DNA from: Vulcanimicrobiota bacterium
Lineage (GTDB): Bacteria > Vulcanimicrobiota > Vulcanimicrobiia > Vulcanimicrobiales > Vulcanimicrobiaceae
Length of the DNA stretch: 33,751 bases
NCBI GenBank assembly: GCA_013036315.1
Contig: JAAXMC010000121.1
Location: 1-33,751 of the forward strand
Direction: 5' to 3'
In this document: one piece after another, positions 16,504 to 24,546 of the stretch
Position numbering within the stretch: the first letter of the stretch is position 1
How the letters are laid out: each line of letters starts with the position of its first letter
Made by a program: the position numbers and the translations under genes
Notes under the pieces: model-generated
The model's input: only the letters and a program-made list of their open reading frames with translations
The model's database searches: none
Told to the model about the DNA's origin: nothing

Positions 16504-16776
16504 TTAAACTTCGGCTGCGGCTTTTTCGGCCTCGCGCTTGGCTTTGCGCGCAGCGGCCTCTTCCTGCTTGCGCTTGGCGATCTGCTCGCGCTGACGGAAT
16601 TTGTCAACGCGGCCGGCCGTATCTACGAATTTTTGCTGGCCGGTGAAGAGCGGATGGCACGCCGAGCAGATTTCAACCGCGATCTCCGGAATCGTCGATC
16701 CGGTCGTAAAAGTGCTGCCGCACGCGCAGTGCACGCGGGCCTCGGGGTACCATTTGGGATGAATCTTCTCTTTCAC
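16504..16776 (-). CDS. rpmE: 50S ribosomal protein L31 (zinc-binding type)
   Basis: This 90-residue L31 binds zinc through C17, C19, C37 and C40 (HCAC and ICSAC), the C+ form of the protein. The conserved core is [20 protein letters not shown] and [20 protein letters not shown]. After residue 70 it has a Lys/Ala/Glu-rich tail. The start is GTG at 16776 with no Shine-Dalgarno. A consensus extended -10 box lies only 9 bases upstream, so the mRNA is probably almost leaderless. It heads an rpmE-prfA-prmC-pyrG unit. Confidence 0.95.
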   Translation of the reverse strand: MKEKIHPKWYPEARVHCACGSTFTTGSTIPEIAVEICSACHPLFTGQQKFVDTAGRVDKFRQREQIAKRKQEEAAARKAKREAEKAAAEV

Positions 16777-16785
16777 AGCCAGAAC

Positions 16786-16794
16786 ATTATATCA
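16786..16794 (-). promoter_or_regulatory. Extended -10 promoter of rpmE (near-leaderless)
   Basis: On the minus strand TGATATAAT is a perfect TGnTATAAT extended -10 element. A start seven bases downstream (about 16779) would leave only three bases before the GTG start codon. No good -35 box is visible, as is usual for extended -10 promoters. Confidence 0.6.
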
Positions 16795-16899
16795 GCCGGG
16801 ACAAGGGGGGCCATCCCCCGCGGGGCCGGCAAGCAGGCCCTTACCCGGAAACGGAACGGCGCTGGGCGTAGTTAAGGAGCAAAAGGAGTACCAACGCCC

Positions 16900-17409
16900 G
16901 TGAACCCTCTTCTATTGATCGTCACGCTGGCTGCGAGCGCCGCTACCCCTACGCCGCACCCCGCGGCCACGCTTCCGGCACCGGCCCCGGCCGCTTCGGC
17001 AAGCGTCAAGATCCCCACGAAAGCCACGCCCGCTCCACCGAAAGACTCCTTTGTCCCGCGGGTTGGCATCTCGGGTGTTTGGGAGATCCAAATTCAGCGC
17101 CTCACCGGCGTGACATACACGCACTTCAAGATTACTCAAAAAGACAACGTCCTGACCGGCGAGTATCTGGATCAGGACGGCAAGAAGTACCCGCTGTTCG
17201 GTTCTGTCGATGGCAAGAACGTGCGCGTGGTCGTTTCACTGCCCAACGGCGGAACGCTCACCTTCGTCGGAACGCACGATTCGTTTACGGACATGATCGG
17301 CATGCTGGCGTTGAGCAACGACAGTGTACCTTTCACCGCCGCTTACCGGCCCAAATACAACTGGCTGGATAATCTATCGCCGGGAGCCGGCGGGATGGGC
17401 GTGCCCTAA
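16900..17409 (+). CDS. Exported protein of unknown function
   Basis: This 169-residue protein is not recognised. It has a short hydrophobic signal (PLLLIVTLAASA), then an Ala/Pro/Thr-rich linker to about residue 50, then a compact beta-rich domain of about 110 residues. The GVWEIQIQ, LTGEYLDQDGKKYPLFGSVDG and GTLTFVGTHD strands resemble small extracellular beta-barrels of lipocalin or META type, but this is a resemblance of pattern only. The GTG start follows AAGGAG at a distance of about 11 bases. It is the only plus-strand gene between two minus-strand blocks, and its TAA overlaps the leuD stop codon on the opposite strand. Confidence 0.7.
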   Translation: MNPLLLIVTLAASAATPTPHPAATLPAPAPAASASVKIPTKATPAPPKDSFVPRVGISGVWEIQIQRLTGVTYTHFKITQKDNVLTGEYLDQDGKKYPLFGSVDGKNVRVVVSLPNGGTLTFVGTHDSFTDMIGMLALSNDSVPFTAAYRPKYNWLDNLSPGAGGMGVP

Positions 17410-17912
17410 GCTTTCTCGGCCAAGCGCTTCTCGACGTACGCCTGCAACCCGCCCGCGTCGATGAGCGACTGCATAAAGGGCGGAAAAGCCGCCGCAGTAT
17501 ACGTTTCGTTCTTCGTAAGGTTCCGGATCACGCCGCCGGCGGGTTCTATCTCCAGCTCGTCGCCGCTTTCAACGGCATCGACCGCTTCGGGCGATTCAAA
17601 GATCGGCAACCCGATGTTGAGCGCATTGCGGTAGAATATCCGCGCAAAACTCTTTGCGATCACGGCCGACGTGCCGGAGCCCTTGATCGCGATCGGTGCG
17701 ACCTCACGGCTCGAGCCGCACCCGAAGTTCGAATCGGCGACGATAACGTCGCCGGGTTTCATCCGCGACGCATACTCGGGATCTAACCCTTCCATCGCAT
17801 GTTTACCGAGCTCGGCAATATCGATGATGTTGCAATACTTCCCCGGGATGATCACGTCGGTGTCCACGTTCTTGCCGTACTTGTGAGCGTGGCCGCGAAG
17901 CGTTGCCTGCAT
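17406..17912 (-). CDS. leuD: 3-isopropylmalate dehydratase small subunit
   Basis: LeuD and LeuC together isomerise 2-isopropylmalate to 3-isopropylmalate in leucine synthesis. The 168 residues show the swivelling domain: KNVDTDVIIPGKY, the signature SNFGCGSSRE at 61-70, VAPIAIKGSG and IGLPIFES. Length and sequence fit the shorter 'type 2' LeuD related to archaeal homoaconitase subunits, so a homoaconitase role cannot be fully excluded. The ATG shares one base with the leuC stop (TAATG), so the two subunits are translated together. Confidence 0.93.
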   Translation of the reverse strand: MQATLRGHAHKYGKNVDTDVIIPGKYCNIIDIAELGKHAMEGLDPEYASRMKPGDVIVADSNFGCGSSREVAPIAIKGSGTSAVIAKSFARIFYRNALNIGLPIFESPEAVDAVESGDELEIEPAGGVIRNLTKNETYTAAAFPPFMQSLIDAGGLQAYVEKRLAEKA

Positions 17913-19195
17913 TAGGCCGTCACCGCGGCTTCAACGCGCGGATCGGTGATCCGCCCGGTCAGCGCCGAGACGGCGCACGTCGCCGGCGAAGCTAAATACA
18001 CCTCGGCCTTGGGCGACCCCATGCGGCCGACATAATTGCGGTTCGTGGTAGAGATGCAGCGCTCGCCGTCGCCCAGCGTTCCCATGTGTCCGCCGAAACA
18101 GGCGCCGCAGCCCGGCGTATTCACGACGCATCCCGCGGCGGCGAGTTTTCCGAGAACTCCCTCTTCTGCGGCTTGCATCCAGACTTTTTGCGAACCCGGA
18201 TTTACGATGACACGCAGGCGTGAATCGATTCTCTTGCCGTCGAGAATTTTGGCGACGATGCGCAAATCTTCAATGTATCCGTTGGTGCATGACCCGATGA
18301 AGACTTGGTCGACCAGAATCTCGTCGCGCGTTACTTCGGAGATCGGGTGCACGTTGTCGGGCGTGTGCGGGCAGGCGACTTGGGGTTCCAACGAGCCGAT
18401 ATCAATCTCTATCTCGCGCTCGTAGCGCGCGTCGGGATCGGCTTTTTCGACGATGAAATCGCGGTCCGTGCGCTCCTTGACGTAAGCGATCGTTTTGGCG
18501 TCGGCGTGAAAGATGCCGTTCTTCGCGCCGGCTTCGATCGCCATGTTCGCCATCGTGATGCGCCCGGTGATCGAGAGCTCGTCCACGGTAGTGCCGTGAT
18601 ACTCAATCGCGCGATAGGTGGCCCCGTCGATGCCGAGCGTGCCGACGGTCTTCAGCATGATATCTTTGGCAAAGACCATCTCGCCGGGTTTGCCGCTGTA
18701 GATCAGTTTGATGCTGGCCGGAACCTTGAGCCACACTTCCCCAAGTACGAATGCCGCCGCGATGTCGGTGGAACCCATGCCGGTTGCGAACGCGCCGAAC
18801 GCGCCATAGGTGCACGTGTGCGAGTCGCCGCCGACGATCAGCTCGCCCGGCGCGACCAGGCCCTCTTCCGGTAGAACGACGTGCTCGATGCCGCCGCGGC
18901 CCACGTCGAAAAAGTGTTTGATGTTCTGCTCGATCGCAAAATCTTTCATCAGCTTTGCGATCTTGGCCGACTGAGCGTCTTTGGCCGGAACGAAATGATC
19001 CTCTACCAGCGCGATTTTTTCGCGGTCGAAAACGCGATCCGCGCCTTTCGTTTGGCGCATCACGCCGATTGCGACCGCCGCGGAGAGCTCGTTGGCGAGC
19101 ACGAGATCAACTTTCGCGTTGATGATCTGTCCGGGTTCGACCGCGTCGAGCGCGGCGTGCCGCGCGAGGATCTTTTCCGTCAAAGTCATGGGCAT
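17912..19195 (-). CDS. leuC: 3-isopropylmalate dehydratase large subunit
   Basis: This is a 427-residue aconitase-family subunit with the three iron-sulfur cysteines in place: C303 in FIGSCTNG, and C363 and C366 in PGCGACFGG. Other family segments are GGDSHTCTYGAFGAFATGMGST, cited here only as position 122-143, and RCISTTNRNYVGRMG. It is the type 2 LeuC form that pairs with a short LeuD. ATG at 19195 has AGGAG eight bases upstream; the second ATG two codons later is less well placed. No leuA or leuB is present in the window. It diverges from the metY operon across 63 bp. Confidence 0.94.
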   Translation of the reverse strand: MPMTLTEKILARHAALDAVEPGQIINAKVDLVLANELSAAVAIGVMRQTKGADRVFDREKIALVEDHFVPAKDAQSAKIAKLMKDFAIEQNIKHFFDVGRGGIEHVVLPEEGLVAPGELIVGGDSHTCTYGAFGAFATGMGSTDIAAAFVLGEVWLKVPASIKLIYSGKPGEMVFAKDIMLKTVGTLGIDGATYRAIEYHGTTVDELSITGRITMANMAIEAGAKNGIFHADAKTIAYVKERTDRDFIVEKADPDARYEREIEIDIGSLEPQVACPHTPDNVHPISEVTRDEILVDQVFIGSCTNGYIEDLRIVAKILDGKRIDSRLRVIVNPGSQKVWMQAAEEGVLGKLAAAGCVVNTPGCGACFGGHMGTLGDGERCISTTNRNYVGRMGSPKAEVYLASPATCAVSALTGRITDPRVEAAVTA

Positions 19196-19258
19196 CGGTC
19201 GCTCTCCTCTCGACTACGCTGGGGTACCACCGAGGTTCGGGTCGAAGCACAAGTGACC

Positions 19259-20569
19259 ATGCAAGATCGCCAGTTCGGGTTCGCGACCCGTGCCATCCAC
19301 GCCGGTACGCCCCCAGACCCCGTGACGGGGTCCCGCGTCATGCCTCTCTACCAAACCGCAGCGTATGTCTTCGGTTCCACGGAGCAGGCGGCCGAGCTCT
19401 TCCAATTGCGCAGCTACGGTCACATCTACAGCCGGATCAGCAATCCAACGGTCGCGGCTTTCGAAGAACGCATGGCGAGTCTGGAGGGCGGACTTGGCGC
19501 TGTCGCTTTCTCCAGCGGGCTGGCCGCGCAACTCGGCGTCGTTTTATCCCTGGCGCAAAACGGCGACCATCTGGTCTGTTCGCAGAATATTTACGGCGGA
19601 ACGATCACGCAGTTTACGGTGCTGCTGAAACGTTTGGGAATTGAAACGACGTTCGTGCCGGCCGACGACCACGCGGCCATCGCGGCGGCCATCAAACCCG
19701 AAACCAAATTGCTGTTTGCGGAGACAATCGGTAATCCGGCCGGAACGGTCGCGGATTTGAAAGCTCTCGCCGGCATCGCGCATGCCGCCGGCATTCCGCT
19801 CGTCGTCGATAACACGTTCGCCTCTCCATACCTCTGCCGTCCGATCGAGCACGGCGCGGACATCGTCACGCATTCGGCGACGAAATTCATCTCCGGCCAC
19901 GGCACCGTCATCGGCGGCGTGGTCGTGGAGTCCGGCACGTTCCCGTGGGACAATGGACGCTTTCCGCTGCTCTCGGAGCCGAGCCCGGGCTATCACGACA
20001 AAGTTTTCAGCGAAACGTTCGGCGAGTACGCGTTCCTGATGCGCGCGCGCGCCGAGATTTTGCGCGACGTCGGCGCGCAGATGGCGCCGATGGACGCCTG
20101 GCTTCTCTTGCTGGGACTGGAAACGCTGCCGATTCGCATGGAAGCGCACGTTCGCAATGCGCGCGCGATCGCGGACTTCTTATCGAAGCGACCCGACGTG
20201 GAGTGGGTCAGCTACCCCGGCTTTCCCTCGCATCCCCAGCATAAGCTCGCAGAAAAATATCTTCCGCGCGGCGCGGGTTCGATTTTTACTTTCGGCATTC
20301 GCGGCGGCCGCGAGGCTGCGCGCCGCTTCATAGATGCGCTCGAGCTCTGGAGTCATCTCGCAAACGTCGGCGACATGAAGAGCCTCGTCATTCATCCCGC
20401 CTCGACGACGCATTCGCAGCTCGACGACGACGAGCTCCGCAAGTCCGGCGTCGCGCCCGAAGGCATCCGGCTCTCCGTGGGCCTCGAAGACGCCGACGAT
20501 TTGATCTGGGACTTGGACAACGCTCTCCGGGCCGCAGCCCGTCCTGAGCTTGTCGAAGGACCCGCGTGA
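19259..20569 (+). CDS. metY: O-acetylhomoserine sulfhydrylase (MetY-type, PLP)
   Basis: This 436-residue member of the Cys/Met metabolism PLP family forms homocysteine from O-acetylhomoserine and sulfide. It has the family's TRAIHAGTPPDP start, the YSRISNPTVAAFEERMASLE segment and the PLP lysine K209 in SATKFISGHGT. The HPASTTHSQL block near the C-terminus fits the MetY branch. The frame is open upstream to 18881, but that part is antisense to leuC; ATG 19259 (or GTG 19253) matches the family N-terminus. The last residues (RPELVEGPA) come from a dispersed repeat at 20541-20561 and form a non-native tail. It is the first gene of a six-gene overlapping operon. Confidence 0.93.
   Translation: MQDRQFGFATRAIHAGTPPDPVTGSRVMPLYQTAAYVFGSTEQAAELFQLRSYGHIYSRISNPTVAAFEERMASLEGGLGAVAFSSGLAAQLGVVLSLAQNGDHLVCSQNIYGGTITQFTVLLKRLGIETTFVPADDHAAIAAAIKPETKLLFAETIGNPAGTVADLKALAGIAHAAGIPLVVDNTFASPYLCRPIEHGADIVTHSATKFISGHGTVIGGVVVESGTFPWDNGRFPLLSEPSPGYHDKVFSETFGEYAFLMRARAEILRDVGAQMAPMDAWLLLLGLETLPIRMEAHVRNARAIADFLSKRPDVEWVSYPGFPSHPQHKLAEKYLPRGAGSIFTFGIRGGREAARRFIDALELWSHLANVGDMKSLVIHPASTTHSQLDDDELRKSGVAPEGIRLSVGLEDADDLIWDLDNALRAAARPELVEGPA
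20541..20561 (+). repeat. Dispersed TGAGCTTGTCGAA-type repeat at the end of metY
   Basis: A GTCCT/AGGAC-flanked copy of the core TGAGCTTGTCGAA lies in the last codons of metY. The same core, on the opposite strand, occurs twice upstream of the HIT gene (6724-6747 and 6830-6853). Such short repeats are widespread in GC-rich bacterial genomes. Confidence 0.7.
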
Positions 20570-21042
20570 TCTTGGAGGGGGTCGCGCAGCGGCAAGCGCT
20601 GCTCGCGCGCAGTAAAACCGTCGCGATGGTGGGCGCGTCCGCAAACCCATTGCGGCCGAGCTACACAGTTTTCAGCTATCTGCGCACACAAGGCCGTTTC
20701 GACGTGACGCCGATCAATCCGACAATCGCCGCGATCGATGGCGTTAAAGCCTATCCTTCCCTCGCGGTATATGCGGCCGAACACGGTGCGCCGGATATCG
20801 TGGACGTTTTTCGCAAACCGAGCGAGGTCGTGGAGCTCGCGCGCGAAGCGATCGCGGCCGGAGCGAAAGCGATCTGGTTTCAGTACGGCGTGATCAATGA
20901 GGAGGCAATCCAGCTCGCCGACGCTGCCGGATTGGACGTGGTTGTCGACCGCTGCATCAAGGTCGAGTCGGCGCGTTTCAACGGCGGCTTGGCGACCAAC
21001 GGGCTGAACAGCGGGCTGATTACGAGCCGCCGCCGCGCGTGA
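20566..21042 (+). CDS. CoA-binding domain protein (YccU-like)
   Basis: This 158-residue single-domain protein has a Rossmann-type nucleotide-binding fold. The glycine-rich loop is in VAMVGASANPLRPS and is followed by VTPINPTIAAIDGVKAYPSL, DIVDVFRKPSE and IWFQYGVINEEA. Related proteins bind CoA and resemble the CoA-binding domain of succinyl-CoA synthetase, but most have no known reaction. The GTG start overlaps the metY TGA (GTGA), and its own stop overlaps the next start in the same way. A role in holding or sensing acyl-CoA for the LuxE/LuxC pair downstream is conceivable but is inference only. Confidence 0.9.
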   Translation: MILEGVAQRQALLARSKTVAMVGASANPLRPSYTVFSYLRTQGRFDVTPINPTIAAIDGVKAYPSLAVYAAEHGAPDIVDVFRKPSEVVELAREAIAAGAKAIWFQYGVINEEAIQLADAAGLDVVVDRCIKVESARFNGGLATNGLNSGLITSRRRA

Positions 21043-22127
21043 ACTCCGACTACCGCGCGGAGGCCGGCGCGCTGGACGCGGAGATAGTCCGCGCTATTGA
21101 ACGCCGGCACGTCGAGGATTTCGACGATCTCGCCCTGCGCATCTTAGCGCATCAATTGCGATTCAATGAGCCATACGCGCGGTACTGTGCGGCTCTCGGA
21201 GTGACATTCGATCGAATGCCCGCAACCTGGGATCGGATCCCACCCGTCCCCGCCGCCGCGTTCAAGGAAGCGGCGCTGTGCACGTTCGATCCCACGCAGG
21301 CATTTCGCACATTTGAGACGAGCGGCACGACGAGCGGCGCCCGTGGCAAACACTATATCGAGGACGCCGTGCTTTACATGTCTTCCTCGCTCGCAGGATT
21401 CAGCGACGGCATCCTGCGCCACGCGAACACGGAATTCCGTTTTCTAATGCTCGTGCCCGACCCGGCGCACGTTCCGCAATCATCATTGGGTTATATGATG
21501 GACCTTGCTGCTGAAGATTTCGGTGACAAGGCCGGCTGGTATCTTCATGGTGATTCGCTGCTCGTCGATCGCTTTGTTCAAGATGCGCGCAATGCTGCGA
21601 AAGACGGCGTGCCGGTTATCATTGCCGGCACCGCTTTCGCATTCCTCACGCTACTTGACACCTTGCACGAGTATGGGCCCACGACGTTGCCGCTGCCCGC
21701 TGGGTCGAAGATCATGGAAACCGGCGGGTTCAAGGGTCGCACGCGGCAGATCAGCCGGACTCAGTTGTATGACGATCTCTCGCTCGCTTTTGGGATTCCA
21801 ACCTCTTCAATCATAGCGGAGTACGGTATGACCGAACTCCTCAGCCAGTATTACGACCGCGCCGGAGACGAGGAACCGCGCGTGAAGATCGCCCCGCCGT
21901 GGCTGCGCTCGTATGCTGTCGATGAGAATGGCAAAAAACTCCCGCCCGGCGTCGTTGGCGCACTGGTGCACGTCGATTTGGCCAACCGGTCTTCTTGCGT
22001 TGCAATACAAACCGAAGATCTGGGAGCCGTTGTTGAGGGTGGCATCATCTTGTTCGGGCGCGAGCAGGGAGCGGAACTGCGCGGCTGCTCGCTCGACGCC
22101 GAATCGCTGCGCGCCGCAATCTCGTGA
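21039..22127 (+). CDS. LuxE-like acyl-protein synthetase
   Basis: This 362-residue member of the LuxE family belongs to the acyl-adenylating superfamily. The nucleotide loop is TFETSGTTSGARGKHY (91-106) and the adenylation core is IAEYGMTELLSQYYD. Near the C-terminus C350 in ELRGCSL fits the cysteine that carries the acyl group in LuxE. In luminous bacteria LuxE activates a fatty acid with ATP and passes the acyl group to LuxC. This enzyme should do the same with a carboxylic acid not identifiable from sequence. It overlaps its neighbours on both sides by GTGA, and the gene after it is a LuxC homologue, so the pair very likely forms a complex. Confidence 0.9.
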   Translation: MNSDYRAEAGALDAEIVRAIERRHVEDFDDLALRILAHQLRFNEPYARYCAALGVTFDRMPATWDRIPPVPAAAFKEAALCTFDPTQAFRTFETSGTTSGARGKHYIEDAVLYMSSSLAGFSDGILRHANTEFRFLMLVPDPAHVPQSSLGYMMDLAAEDFGDKAGWYLHGDSLLVDRFVQDARNAAKDGVPVIIAGTAFAFLTLLDTLHEYGPTTLPLPAGSKIMETGGFKGRTRQISRTQLYDDLSLAFGIPTSSIIAEYGMTELLSQYYDRAGDEEPRVKIAPPWLRSYAVDENGKKLPPGVVGALVHVDLANRSSCVAIQTEDLGAVVEGGIILFGREQGAELRGCSLDAESLRAAIS

Positions 22128-23296
22128 CCGCGCTCTCAAAGCTTCCCGCGAAAACGATCGTCGGCGCAATTGCCGATGCGGCCGAACGCTGGCGCGACGC
22201 CTATTTTCCTGCGCGCGTAGAGGCGGCTCAACGCATCGCTGAACGCACCGGTTACTCCGTTCCCGTCGTCGAGTACGGCCTGGACCGGCTCTTCTTGTCG
22301 ATCACATCGGACGCAATCACCGCGACGATCGCCGGCGAGCTTGGCGAGCTGGAAATTCTCGACGGATTTCGCTCGCGCGCGGGACGCACCGACGCGTACG
22401 CCGCGCCGATCGGCGGCGTTTGCGTCATTTCCAGCCGCACGACGATCGGCGTAGCCTTGCCCGCGGCGATCTTTGCGCTGTGCGCCAAATGCGACGTGCT
22501 CGTCAAAGACCGCGAGGATTACCTGATTTCCGCGTTCTTCCAAACACTGCATGAAGAGCGAGCGGAATTCCGCGAGGGCGCGCGGGCGGAACTCTGGCGT
22601 TCGTCTGACGAAGCGGCGCCGGCGCTCGAATCATTTGATGCGGTGGTGGCCTTCGGAAAAACCGAAACGCTCGCGACGGTTCGTCGCGCGTTGCAGCCTG
22701 AGGCCCGTTTCGTCGGATTCGGTCCGCGCGCCAGCGCGGGTTACATAGCGCGCGAAGCGCTTTCCGGCGCCGGCGCTGCTCACGATATTGCGCGAGCAGC
22801 TGCGCGAGACATCGTTCTGTACGACACGGAAGGCTGTCTTTCGCTACACGTCCTGTTCGTCGAAGGCGGCGGGAATGTGAGCGCAGCCGAATTTTCCGAT
22901 CTGCTGCAAAAAGCAATCGAGGCTGGCGCCGTCGAGTTCCCGCGCGGCGCGGAGCAGCGCATCGCTGAGGTTGCACATGCGCGCGCGCTGGCCGGATTCC
23001 GCAAGTCGGCGGCGAGCAGTGCGCTCGATGACCCGCCCCCGTTCCTCCCGCGCATCACCGGCGCCGTCACGGTGCGCGATCCCGCCGAAGCGCTTGAGTA
23101 TTTACAGCGCCACGGTCTGGCGCTTGAGGGTTTTGCAATCGCCGGCGATCGCCCCGACCTCATCGAGCTAGGCGTGAACGCCGGCGCGGTGCGTTTGAGT
23201 CGGTTCGGAGAATTGCAAGACCCGCCGCTGCACGGCAATCATGGCGGGCGCCCGCGCATCGGCGACTTCGTAAAATGGATCGATAAGACGTTTTGA
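22124..23296 (+). CDS. LuxC-like acyl-protein/acyl-CoA reductase
   Basis: This 390-residue LuxC-family protein is related to aldehyde dehydrogenases. The nucleophile is C238 in LYDTEGCLSLH, matching the LuxC acyl-accepting cysteine. The nucleotide-binding half contains APIGGVCVISSRTT and LPAAIFALCAKCDVLVKDRE. It should reduce a thioester-bound acyl group to an aldehyde with NAD(P)H, taking the acyl group from the LuxE partner. No luciferase genes (luxAB) are present, so the aldehyde serves another purpose, probably the aminotransferase encoded next. The GTG start overlaps the LuxE stop, and its own stop overlaps a TTG start (TTGA). Confidence 0.9.
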   Translation: MTALSKLPAKTIVGAIADAAERWRDAYFPARVEAAQRIAERTGYSVPVVEYGLDRLFLSITSDAITATIAGELGELEILDGFRSRAGRTDAYAAPIGGVCVISSRTTIGVALPAAIFALCAKCDVLVKDREDYLISAFFQTLHEERAEFREGARAELWRSSDEAAPALESFDAVVAFGKTETLATVRRALQPEARFVGFGPRASAGYIAREALSGAGAAHDIARAAARDIVLYDTEGCLSLHVLFVEGGGNVSAAEFSDLLQKAIEAGAVEFPRGAEQRIAEVAHARALAGFRKSAASSALDDPPPFLPRITGAVTVRDPAEALEYLQRHGLALEGFAIAGDRPDLIELGVNAGAVRLSRFGELQDPPLHGNHGGRPRIGDFVKWIDKTF

Positions 23297-24546
23297 CTCC
23301 AATTCCGGGAAAGCGCTCGCGCGAGCTCGCGCACTTGCTGCGAAAGTACGAATCGCCCAACGTGACGTACCTCGGCGACGACTTCCCGATCTTCTGGGAA
23401 TCGGCCACCGGCGCGACGGTAACCGACGTCGACGGCAACGTCTACGTGGATCTCACCGCGGCCTTCGGCGTCGCAAACTCCGGTCACACCAATCCGAACG
23501 TCGCGGCCGCTCTGCAAAAGCAAGCCGCGCAGTTGATGCACGGAATGGGTGACGTTCACCCCGCCGAAATAAAAGCGCGACTACTCGAAAAGCTCGCGGC
23601 GATCGCTCCCGGCAACCTCACGAAGACGTTCTTGGGCTCCAGCGGCGCGGACGCGATCGAAGCCGCGATGAAAACCGCGGCGCTGGTCACCGGAAAACCG
23701 GCATTCGCCGCATTTCGCGGATCGTATCATGGGTTGAGCATCGGTACGCTCGAACTCGCCGGCATCAAGAAGTTTCGCGAACCGTTTTTGGCGTGGCTGC
23801 CGGAGCGGACGCTCCTGCTCGACTATCCGCGCGCGCACGGCGGAGAACAAGCGCTGGAATACGCGCGGCGAGCTTTTTCGCGGCGCTATGACCTCGCGGC
23901 GCTCGTCGTCGAACCGATCCAAGGGCGCGGCGGGTGCATCGTCCCGCCGAAGGATTACCTTTCCGGGCTGCGCGACATCGCTCACGAGCGCGGCATGCTG
24001 TTCATCGTCGACGAGATCTACACCGGCTTCGGACGAACAGGCACGATGTTCGCTTGCGACCAGGAACGGGTCGTGCCCGATATTCTCTGCCTGGGAAAAG
24101 CGCTCGGCAACGGCTTTCCCATTTCAGCGGCAATCGCTCCATCTGAGATCATGGATGCGTGGCCGGTTTCCGAAGGCGAATCGCTGCATACGTCTACGCA
24201 CCTCGGCAATCCGCTGGGATGCGCCGCCGCGCTTGCGAACATCGCGGAAATCGAAGGGCGCGGGCTGCCGGAACGCGCAGCCGTGCTCGGTGAATCGCTC
24301 GGAGCCAGGCTGAGTACGCTCCGCTCGTCGGGAAAGGCCCTCGACGTGCGCGGCCGGGGACTCATGTGGGGAATCGAGCTGCGCGACGCGGCGCAGGCGC
24401 GGGCCGCAGTCGAAAGAGCTTTAAAAGGAGGCGTCATCATTCTGCAATCCGGCACCGAGGGCAACGTGCTGTCGCTCACACCGCCGCTGGTCATTTCCGA
24501 AACCGAGCTCTTGCGCGCGATCGACGTGGTCGAAACATGCCTGTAA
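23293..24546 (+). CDS. Class III PLP-dependent aminotransferase
   Basis: This 417-residue aminotransferase resembles acetylornithine, GABA and glutamate-semialdehyde aminotransferases. It has FLGSSGADAIEAAMKTA (cofactor phosphate site), D240 in IVDEIYTGFGRTG and the PLP lysine K269 in CLGKALGNGFPIS. The substrate cannot be told from the sequence. Its position after LuxE and LuxC homologues suggests that it converts their aldehyde product into a primary amine. It starts at a TTG that overlaps the LuxC stop as TTGA. Its own end overlaps the oxidoreductase start by 10 bp. Confidence 0.92.
   Translation: MTPIPGKRSRELAHLLRKYESPNVTYLGDDFPIFWESATGATVTDVDGNVYVDLTAAFGVANSGHTNPNVAAALQKQAAQLMHGMGDVHPAEIKARLLEKLAAIAPGNLTKTFLGSSGADAIEAAMKTAALVTGKPAFAAFRGSYHGLSIGTLELAGIKKFREPFLAWLPERTLLLDYPRAHGGEQALEYARRAFSRRYDLAALVVEPIQGRGGCIVPPKDYLSGLRDIAHERGMLFIVDEIYTGFGRTGTMFACDQERVVPDILCLGKALGNGFPISAAIAPSEIMDAWPVSEGESLHTSTHLGNPLGCAAALANIAEIEGRGLPERAAVLGESLGARLSTLRSSGKALDVRGRGLMWGIELRDAAQARAAVERALKGGVIILQSGTEGNVLSLTPPLVISETELLRAIDVVETCL

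Noticed and set aside
16800-16860. G/C-rich inverted segments upstream of the small exported-protein gene as a terminator or CRISPR-like repeat
   Set aside because: The stems are short and made of homopolymeric G and C runs, have no T-tract and do not recur; no CRISPR array is present in the window.
18881-19258. N-terminal extension of the metY reading frame
   Set aside because: It is antisense to leuC, and the MetY family N-terminus matches the ATG at 19259.
19196-19258. Possible SAM riboswitch or other leader before metY
   Set aside because: The divergent gap to leuC is only 63 bp and shows no riboswitch-like conserved core.
24366-24536. N-terminal extension of the Gfo/Idh oxidoreductase
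   Set aside because: It lies within the aminotransferase gene in another frame, and the Rossmann fold starts right after the ATG at 24537.
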